Source: CAZGXM01 sp964529795
Lineage (GTDB): Bacteria > Bacillota > JADQBR01
DNA: 11,642 nt
NCBI GenBank assembly: GCA_964529795.1
Contig: CAZGXM010000069.1
Span: 1-11,642 of the forward strand
Reading direction: 5' to 3'
Shown: in pieces, positions 6,916 through 11,642 of the stretch
Position numbering within the stretch: the stretch's first letter is position 1
Layout: every line of letters begins with the position of its first letter
Notes under the pieces: generated by a model
Databases searched by the model: none
Seen by the model: only the letters and a program-made list of their open reading frames with translations
Told to the model about the DNA's origin: nothing
Position numbers and translations under genes: made by a program

Positions 6916-7212
6916 ATGATTATATGCAAGGTGAAAAACTGCATAACGTCCACCGCCAAAGATGAAAAATTGGTTGGCTTTAAGTTGTTGGTGGTCCAAC
7001 CCGCCAATGTTTCCGAGGAAGAATCGTTTGTTGCGGTTGACACTGTGGGTGCGGGTATTGGCGATTTGGTTCTGGTTGTTATTGGCAGTGCTGCCCGGGA
7101 GAGTGCCAAAACCCAATCTGTTCCCACGGATGCTTCAATTGTGGCGATAATTGACCCGTACCAAATTCCCGCCGAGCCCGGGGAAGTTACAAGACGAAAA
7201 CCTAAATCATAA
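6916..7212 (+). CDS. eutN: EutN/CcmL-family BMC vertex shell protein
   Basis: The 98-residue product is a BMC-P protein, which forms the pentamers that close the vertices of the microcompartment shell. It begins MIICKVKNCITSTAK, the family's first beta strand, then KLVGFKLLVVQP (about 18-29), FVAVDTVGAGIGDLVLVVIGSAAR (about 38-61) and IVAIIDPYQI (about 75-84), in the order of EutN and CcmL. ATG 6916 is chosen because GGAGG lies at 6902-6906 with good spacing and the protein then starts exactly at the family's first strand. A longer frame from a TTG at 6871 would add 15 residues with no family counterpart. It marks the start of the shell section of the operon, 23 bases before the hexamer gene. 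Confidence 0.93.
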   Translation: MIICKVKNCITSTAKDEKLVGFKLLVVQPANVSEEESFVAVDTVGAGIGDLVLVVIGSAARESAKTQSVPTDASIVAIIDPYQIPAEPGEVTRRKPKS

Positions 7213-7235
7213 AAAATTTCAAGGAGGAATTAAGA

Positions 7236-7526
7236 ATGTCGAATGGAAACAACGGTGCCTTAGGTATGCTGGAAACCAGAGGTCTTGTGGGTGCTATTGA
7301 GGCTGCAGACGCAATGGTCAAAGCAGCAAATGTTCGCTTGATTGGCAAAGAACAAATTGGTGGCGGGTATGTCACCGTGCTGGTTAGAGGGGATGTCGGT
7401 GCAGTAAAAGCGGCTACGGATGCTGGAGCTGTTGCTGCTGAGAAAGTGGGAGAGTTGGTTTCCGTACACGTTATTCCACGTCCGCACAATGAAGTGGAAG
7501 GGATCTTGCCTGACCAAAAGAAGTAA
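7236..7526 (+). CDS. eutM: BMC-H shell protein (EutM/PduA-like)
   Basis: This is a single-domain BMC protein that forms the flat hexamers making up most of a shell facet. It has 96 residues, the normal length. Family motifs are ALGMLETRGLVGAIEAADAM (8-27), KAANVRLIGKEQIGGGYVTV (29-48) and RGDVGAVKAATDAG (51-64), ending VSVHVIPRPH (75-84). The central pore loop is IGGG at 41-44, the small glycine pore seen in EutM-type proteins rather than the PduA serine. AAGGAGG at 7221-7227 precedes the start. It is the only BMC-H gene in the window; more may lie beyond the right edge. Confidence 0.95.
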   Translation: MSNGNNGALGMLETRGLVGAIEAADAMVKAANVRLIGKEQIGGGYVTVLVRGDVGAVKAATDAGAVAAEKVGELVSVHVIPRPHNEVEGILPDQKK

Positions 7527-7563
7527 AAGCAATTTTAAAAATCTTTAAAAAGGGGTGGAAGTA

Positions 7564-8865
7564 ATGAGTGATACAAAAATTGATGCAATTGTTGAGGCGG
7601 TGGTTAGGGAGTTGGAATCTAAATCAAGGAATAACAGTGGGCCAAGCCCGACCAGGGTTATCCAACAGTCGGGGGGAGTGAAACTGGGTTTTCAAAAAAG
7701 ACGCGGTCCTACCAATCTCAAAGTCACCGTGCTTGGGGCGGGTCATGGCGGACTGGCCATGGCCGGTCATCTGGCCTTGGCAGGTTTTCCTGTCACTCTA
7801 TTCAGCTTTTTTGACAGGGAACTTGACCCTGTTATAACTAACGGCGGGATTGAAATAGTTGGCGAAGAGGTGGTGGGTTTTGCCAAACTGGCTGCTGTGA
7901 CCAAGTCCATTGACAAAGCGGTCAAAGGGGCTGACTTGATCATGGTCTGTGCTCCAGCTATCACTCATACCAGTTATGCAACACTTTTAGCGGGTCTGTT
8001 AGAAGATGAACAGGTGGTAGTATTAAATCCGGGTCGTACCGGGGGTGCGCTGGAATTTGCCCAGACCCTGAAACGGTATGCTTTCAGGAAGCGCATTTAC
8101 CTTGCTGAAGCACAGACCTTTATCTATGCGGCTGAACTGAGGGGTCCCGGCAAGGTTGAGGTGCTGCATGAGAAATTCAAGATGCGGGTGGCCGCCCTGC
8201 CGGCGACCGATACCAAGCATGTGATTTCTGTTTTGAACCAGGTCTATCCGCAAATTGAACCGGCCCAGAATGTGCTGGAAACCAGCATCAATAACATCGG
8301 ACCAGTTGTACATCCGGCACCGATGCTCCTCAATACTTCGGTGATTGAGAGGGTAGCGCAGGGAGAAGACATACGGTACTACAAACAGCAGGTGACTCCG
8401 ACGATTGCCGGCATGGTTATGGAAAAGATTGATGCCGAAAAGGTCGGCATCGGGAAATTCCTCAAATTAGATGCCTGGACTTATGCGGATTGGTACCGCG
8501 AAAGCTATGGTGCTACCGGTGATGGACTTTACGAGGTGCTACAAAACAACCAATACTATGCTAACTTCCATGCACCGGGCCACCTGTTGGGGTTTAATCA
8601 TATAGTTGATGAAATTCCCAATAGTTTGGTACCGCTTTCTTCACTGGCTAAACAATTGGAATTGGCTACGCCAACCATTGATGCCATTATTGAACTCGGA
8701 AAGGTGATGACCGGCATCGACTTCTGGACGGTAGGCAGGACAGTAGAAAAGATGGGTGTTGCGGGAATGACTGCTGAACAAATGCTGGAATTTGTAGAGA
8801 ACACACCCTTTGTGGGTGATTGCGGCCAGGCGGGTGTTTGCAGAAACTGGGCGCAGTTTGCCTAA
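7564..8865 (+). CDS. NAD(P)-dependent opine (octopine/nopaline) dehydrogenase-family protein with BMC-targeting-like N-terminus
   Basis: Opine dehydrogenases reversibly cleave a secondary amine, N-(carboxyalkyl)amino acid + NAD(P)+ + water, to an amino acid and a carbonyl compound. Residues 51-80 form a Rossmann start with GAGHGG at 58-63. The octopine dehydrogenase alpha-helical domain follows, with the signature N-x5-HP (INNIGPVVHP, His250) and the later DEIPNSLVP (Asp349), matching the catalytic His and Asp of the family. Residues 1-18 predict an amphipathic helix (Ile6, Ile9, Val10, Val13, Val14, Leu17 on one face), followed by a polar Ser/Asn/Gly/Pro linker to about 50; this is the layout of a BMC encapsulation peptide and is not part of the family fold. 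Cys420 and Cys426 close the C-terminus. ATG 7564 follows GGGGTGG (7552-7558); a GTG at 7555 lies within that site. I infer it cleaves an N-alkylglutamate inside the shell, making glutamate, aldehyde and NADH. Other carbonyl/amine substrates remain possible. Confidence 0.82.
   Translation: MSDTKIDAIVEAVVRELESKSRNNSGPSPTRVIQQSGGVKLGFQKRRGPTNLKVTVLGAGHGGLAMAGHLALAGFPVTLFSFFDRELDPVITNGGIEIVGEEVVGFAKLAAVTKSIDKAVKGADLIMVCAPAITHTSYATLLAGLLEDEQVVVLNPGRTGGALEFAQTLKRYAFRKRIYLAEAQTFIYAAELRGPGKVEVLHEKFKMRVAALPATDTKHVISVLNQVYPQIEPAQNVLETSINNIGPVVHPAPMLLNTSVIERVAQGEDIRYYKQQVTPTIAGMVMEKIDAEKVGIGKFLKLDAWTYADWYRESYGATGDGLYEVLQNNQYYANFHAPGHLLGFNHIVDEIPNSLVPLSSLAKQLELATPTIDAIIELGKVMTGIDFWTVGRTVEKMGVAGMTAEQMLEFVENTPFVGDCGQAGVCRNWAQFA
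7576..7617 (+). other. candidate BMC encapsulation peptide (residues 5-18 of the opine dehydrogenase homologue)
   Basis: The segment KIDAIVEAVVRELE has hydrophobic residues at steps i, i+3, i+4, i+7, i+8 and i+11, giving one greasy helix face with charged residues opposite. Known cargo tags (for example on PduP and PduD) have the same pattern, sit at a terminus and are followed by a flexible linker, as here. Location in the luminal cargo is an inference. Confidence 0.72.
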
Positions 8866-8919
8866 AGCCACATAGTTGTTTCGAGTTTGTAAGACTTGTT
8901 GCGAGAGGGTATTACTGGT

Positions 8920-8924
8920 GGAGG
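8920..8924 (+). promoter_or_regulatory. ribosome binding site setting the aldehyde dehydrogenase start
   Basis: GGAGG eight bases before ATG 8933 fixes that start. The open frame extends upstream to a TTG at 8876, but the extra 19 residues (Cys-rich, no helix pattern) lack a ribosome binding site and family similarity. Confidence 0.65.
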
Positions 8925-8932
8925 ACGATAAA

Positions 8933-10318
8933 ATGGCTGTTAAATTAGATACGGACCTATATTCAATTCAAGAAGCGAGGGGACTGGTCCTGCAGGCCAA
9001 AGCAGCCCAGGCTGAATATACCAAGTTTGACCAAAATAAAGTGGACCGAGTGGTGGAAAACATGGCCAGGGCAGGAGCGGAAGCAGCAGCAGAGCTAGCC
9101 AAAATGGCCCTGGAGGAGACTGGTTTTGGGGTTTATGAACATAAAGTTTTCAAGAACATTTATAATTCACGGTTTATGTGGCAGGCCATTAAGGACCTGA
9201 AAACCGTTGGCGTGATTGGTTTTGACCCTGAACAAAAGATAATCCAAATAGCTCAGCCGATGGGTGTAATCGCGGCGCTGGTACCTGTTACCCACCCAAC
9301 TGCTACGGTATATTTTAATAGTCTGATAGCGTTAAAAACGGGGAATGCCATTGTGTTTTCTCCACACCCGAGAGCACCCCGTTCTGCCGCTGCTGCGGCT
9401 CAGTTGATGGAGAAGGCGGCCCGGGCTGCAGGGGCCCCCCCTCACCTTATTTCTTGTATGGAGAACATTAGCCTGGCAGGTACCAACGAACTGATGCAAC
9501 AGCGCGACGTTGCACTGATTTTGGGAACCGGGGGCGCTGCCATGGTCCAGGCTGTATATCATTCGGGAAAACCGGCAATCACGGCGGGACCGGGAAATGT
9601 TCCGGTATATGTTGACCGCAGTTGTAAGGATATTGCCGGGGTGGTAAGAAAAATCATTTTAAGCAAGACCTTTGACAACGGTACGCCGTGTGCATCGGAG
9701 CAGTCAATTATCGCAGACGCTCCCATTGCCAGGAGGCTGAAAACGGAGCTAAGAAATCAGGGCGCGTACTTTTTAAGTGAAAAGGAAAAGCAGGCACTCG
9801 GTTCCGTAGTACTGCGCCCGGACGGTTCTTTTGCACCGGAAGTGGTGGGGCAGAGTCCGCAAAAACTGGCAAAATTGGCCGGTTTTTCCGTGCCAATGTC
9901 TTGCCGTCTACTGGTGGCGGAGCTGGACGGTGTGGGAAAGGAAGAGCCTTTATCCGCGGAAATTTTAAGCACAGTGATCGGTTTTTATACAGAGGAAAAC
10001 TGGCAGCAAGGATTGAAACGTTGTAACCAGCTTCTGGAATACGGTGGTCTGGGGCATACCTGTTCAATTCACACTGAAGCAGAAGAAGTGACTGCAGGTT
10101 TTGCAGCAGGGGCCAAAGTGTTCCGGTTGGTAGTCAATTGTCCCAGTTTGTTTGGAGCAATGGGATCCGTTACCGGGATCCAGCCTTCTTTTATGTTGGG
10201 TACCGGTACCTGGGGAGGCAGTATTACTTCTGATAATATCAGCCCGCGTCATCTCATGCATATTAAAAGAGTAGCATACGGGATTAAGGAAATGAGTACC
10301 CTGGCGGAAGAGGTGTAA
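8933..10318 (+). CDS. CoA-acylating aldehyde dehydrogenase (EutE/PduP/AdhE-N/SauS-like)
   Basis: It would convert an aldehyde + CoA + NAD(P)+ to acyl-CoA + NAD(P)H, the core reaction of all metabolosomes. At 461 residues it matches EutE/PduP-type enzymes. Family blocks are IAQPMGVIAALVPVTHPTAT (106-125), FSPHPRAPRSAAAAAQ (142-157), LGTGGAAMV (197-205), SGKPAITAGPGNVPVY (211-226) and ILSKTFDNGTPCASEQS (242-258). The catalytic cysteine is Cys253. Wording of these blocks recalls the AdhE N-terminal domain and sulfoacetaldehyde dehydrogenase SauS as well as EutE. There is no N-terminal tag: the fold begins almost at once (DLYSIQEARGLVLQAK). The 67-base gap before it holds no hairpin that I can see. 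Placement right after the opine dehydrogenase homologue suggests it uses that enzyme's aldehyde. The chain length or functional group of the aldehyde cannot be deduced. Confidence 0.9.
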   Translation: MAVKLDTDLYSIQEARGLVLQAKAAQAEYTKFDQNKVDRVVENMARAGAEAAAELAKMALEETGFGVYEHKVFKNIYNSRFMWQAIKDLKTVGVIGFDPEQKIIQIAQPMGVIAALVPVTHPTATVYFNSLIALKTGNAIVFSPHPRAPRSAAAAAQLMEKAARAAGAPPHLISCMENISLAGTNELMQQRDVALILGTGGAAMVQAVYHSGKPAITAGPGNVPVYVDRSCKDIAGVVRKIILSKTFDNGTPCASEQSIIADAPIARRLKTELRNQGAYFLSEKEKQALGSVVLRPDGSFAPEVVGQSPQKLAKLAGFSVPMSCRLLVAELDGVGKEEPLSAEILSTVIGFYTEENWQQGLKRCNQLLEYGGLGHTCSIHTEAEEVTAGFAAGAKVFRLVVNCPSLFGAMGSVTGIQPSFMLGTGTWGGSITSDNISPRHLMHIKRVAYGIKEMSTLAEEV

Positions 10319-10321
10319 AAT

Positions 10322-11158
10322 ATGCAGACTGCGATGGACTACCCTTTTGACCTGACAGAAAAAATCAACCAACTGAACCGGATTATCAAGGAGGGACCCC
10401 TGAAAAAAAGCACCGGCAGACTGACCGTGGGAGTTGACTTAGGTACTACTTCCATAGTGTTGGTGGTGCTTGACGGCAAAAAAAGACCTGTCGCAGGTGC
10501 AATCAGGTATGCAAAAGTAGTCAGGGACGGTGTAGTGGCAGATTTTTGGCAGGCAGTCCAGATTGTAAAGGAACTCAAAGCCCAGTTGGAGGATGGCTTG
10601 CAAAAAAAACTTCAATATGCTGCTGCTGCATTTCCTCCTGGAATTCCGACTGCTGAAACTCGTGCTGTTCAGTTTGTTTTGGAGTCTGCTGAACTGGAAG
10701 TTACTAATCTCCTGGATGAGCCCAGTGCCGCAAATACGGTCCTAGAAGTAAAAGACGGTGCTATAGTGGACATTGGCGGGGGCAGTACCGGAGTGGGAGT
10801 TTTTCAACAGGGACGCATGATTTACTCCGGTGATGAACCTACAGGCGGTATCCACATGTCCATGGTCATTGCCGGGTCATTGAAGGTAACCATGGAAGAG
10901 GCGGAAAAAATGAAACAGGACGAAAAAAAACAGCAGCAACTCTTTCCCGTAGTAAAACCCGTGATGGAGAAAATGGGTGCAGTTGTGGCTTCGCATGTTC
11001 GACAGCATATCGTTGGAAAAGTCTTTCTGGTAGGAGGAGCTTCCTGTTTCAAGGGGATTGACAGGGTAATTGAGGAGGTAGTGGGAATACCGGTGGTTAT
11101 TCCCACTGACCCCCTCATGGTAACGCCGCTGGGGATAGCTTTAAGTTGTTGGAACTAA
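10322..11158 (+). CDS. eutJ: EutJ-like BMC-associated chaperone (actin/Hsp70-fold ATPase)
   Basis: The 278-residue protein has the nucleotide-binding motifs of the Hsp70/actin/FtsA superfamily: VGVDLGTTSI (36-45, phosphate 1), VDIGGGSTGV (149-158, phosphate 2) and FLVGGASCFKGID (235-247, adenosine). The short single-domain form without a peptide-binding domain is that of EutJ, found in ethanolamine and other microcompartment loci. EutJ is presumed to help fold, load or reactivate cargo; its precise function is not settled. It starts three bases after the aldehyde dehydrogenase stop, with AAGAGGTG inside the end of that gene as ribosome binding site, so the two are translationally linked. Its usual partner in eut loci is a B12 ammonia-lyase, which is not in this window. 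Confidence 0.88.
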   Translation: MQTAMDYPFDLTEKINQLNRIIKEGPLKKSTGRLTVGVDLGTTSIVLVVLDGKKRPVAGAIRYAKVVRDGVVADFWQAVQIVKELKAQLEDGLQKKLQYAAAAFPPGIPTAETRAVQFVLESAELEVTNLLDEPSAANTVLEVKDGAIVDIGGGSTGVGVFQQGRMIYSGDEPTGGIHMSMVIAGSLKVTMEEAEKMKQDEKKQQQLFPVVKPVMEKMGAVVASHVRQHIVGKVFLVGGASCFKGIDRVIEEVVGIPVVIPTDPLMVTPLGIALSCWN

Positions 11159-11183
11159 GTAGAATTGCTAGGAGTTGATGAAA

Positions 11184-11642
11184 ATGGCGGAAAAAAATTT
11201 CGAACTGCGAACTTACGTTTTTATTGACCGGATGCAACCCCAATATGCAGCCTATGTAGGGACAACCGTAAACGGCGACATCCCGATAGCTGGAATGTCG
11301 GAGTTATTTATCGAGGTCGCTCCAGGAAATGAAATTTTTCGAATTGCCGATATAGTGCTGAAGTCATCACAGGTTAAGCCCGCTTCGTTGGTGGTGGAAA
11401 GAGAATTTGGTATGATGGAGGTCCATGCGGAAGACCAGTCGGCAGTGTTAAATGCGGGTCAGACAATGCTTAAACATTTGCGGCTTCAGGAAAGCGACCG
11501 GATAAAGCCCAGGGTTGTTTCTGCCGAGATTATTTCCAATGTTGACCCGTATCAGGCCCAATTAACCAACAAGTTTCGTAAAGGCGCCATGTTGATACCC
11601 GGGGAAACCCTGTACATTATGGAAGTTTTTCCGGCAGCCTAT
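11184..11642 (+). CDS. tandem-domain BMC-T shell protein, 3' end beyond the window
   Basis: The first 153 residues are present and the frame is open to the right edge. It starts with ELRTYVFIDRMQPQYAAYVG (residues 6-25), then continues to SLVVEREFGMMEVHAEDQS near 69-87 and IISNVDPYQAQLTN near 118-131, and the last visible stretch (ETLYIMEVFPAAY) resembles the first strand and helix of a second BMC domain. This is the pattern of larger pseudohexamer-forming trimeric shell proteins, which can carry wider gated pores for cofactors. AGGAG at 11170-11174 is nine bases before ATG 11184; an in-frame ATG at 11178 is only three bases away from it and less likely. Assignment rests on recalled motif similarity, since the second domain lies mostly outside the window. 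Confidence 0.78.
   Translation, partial: MAEKNFELRTYVFIDRMQPQYAAYVGTTVNGDIPIAGMSELFIEVAPGNEIFRIADIVLKSSQVKPASLVVEREFGMMEVHAEDQSAVLNAGQTMLKHLRLQESDRIKPRVVSAEIISNVDPYQAQLTNKFRKGAMLIPGETLYIMEVFPAAY

Noticed and set aside
8866..8932. Terminator or internal promoter between the opine dehydrogenase homologue and the aldehyde dehydrogenase
   Set aside because: The 67-base gap shows no stable stem followed by a T run and no convincing -35/-10 pair; the genes are more simply co-transcribed.

Overview
The window looks like part of an anaerobic Firmicutes/Clostridia chromosome, perhaps Peptococcaceae or Desulfotomaculum-like. The support is strong AGGAGG-type ribosome binding sites on almost every gene, moderate GC, tight gene packing, and a bacterial microcompartment (BMC) locus of metabolosome type. 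The genus is a guess from style, not a database match.

Layout. Positions 1-253 hold the frameshifted 3' end of a DUF4338/DruA-like gene of the kind often found with transposable elements. Positions 254-520 are an AT-rich leader with a possible sigma-A promoter and a cluster of TGTGCA/TGCACA motifs. From 521 to the right edge, everything reads on the plus strand as one probable operon of twelve genes with overlaps or short gaps and no visible terminator. In order they are: a class II glutamine amidotransferase subunit, a GXGXG subunit and an FMN/3Fe-4S glutamate-synthase subunit (together GlxBCD/MgsABC-like); a glutamine-synthetase-family ligase of GmaS/GlnT/PuuA type; an APC-family permease; an unrecognised 200-residue protein; an EutN/CcmL shell pentamer protein; a BMC-H shell hexamer protein; an octopine/nopaline-dehydrogenase-family protein with an N-terminal encapsulation-like helix; a CoA-acylating aldehyde dehydrogenase; an EutJ-like chaperone; and the start of a tandem-domain BMC-T shell protein, cut by the window edge.

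How the genes may work together (inference). The first four enzymes are what is needed for the early steps of the N-methylglutamate pathway: ATP-dependent gamma-glutamylation of an amine, then conversion of the gamma-glutamylamide to an N-alkylglutamate. The usual last enzyme, the sarcosine-oxidase-like N-methylglutamate dehydrogenase MgdABCD, is absent from the window. In its place is an opine dehydrogenase homologue, a family that oxidatively cleaves secondary amines with NAD(P)+. It carries what looks like a BMC targeting helix. Cleaving an N-alkylglutamate there would regenerate glutamate and release an aldehyde inside the shell, where the acylating aldehyde dehydrogenase would turn it into acyl-CoA. 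This would be a metabolosome fed by a primary amine through an opine-like intermediate, without a B12 ammonia-lyase or glycyl-radical enzyme in the window. I do not know of a described system with this logic, but I could not search for one, and the locus may already be catalogued as a BMC of unknown function. The substrate cannot be read from the sequence; ethylamine or another simple alkylamine, ethanolamine and taurine are possibilities.
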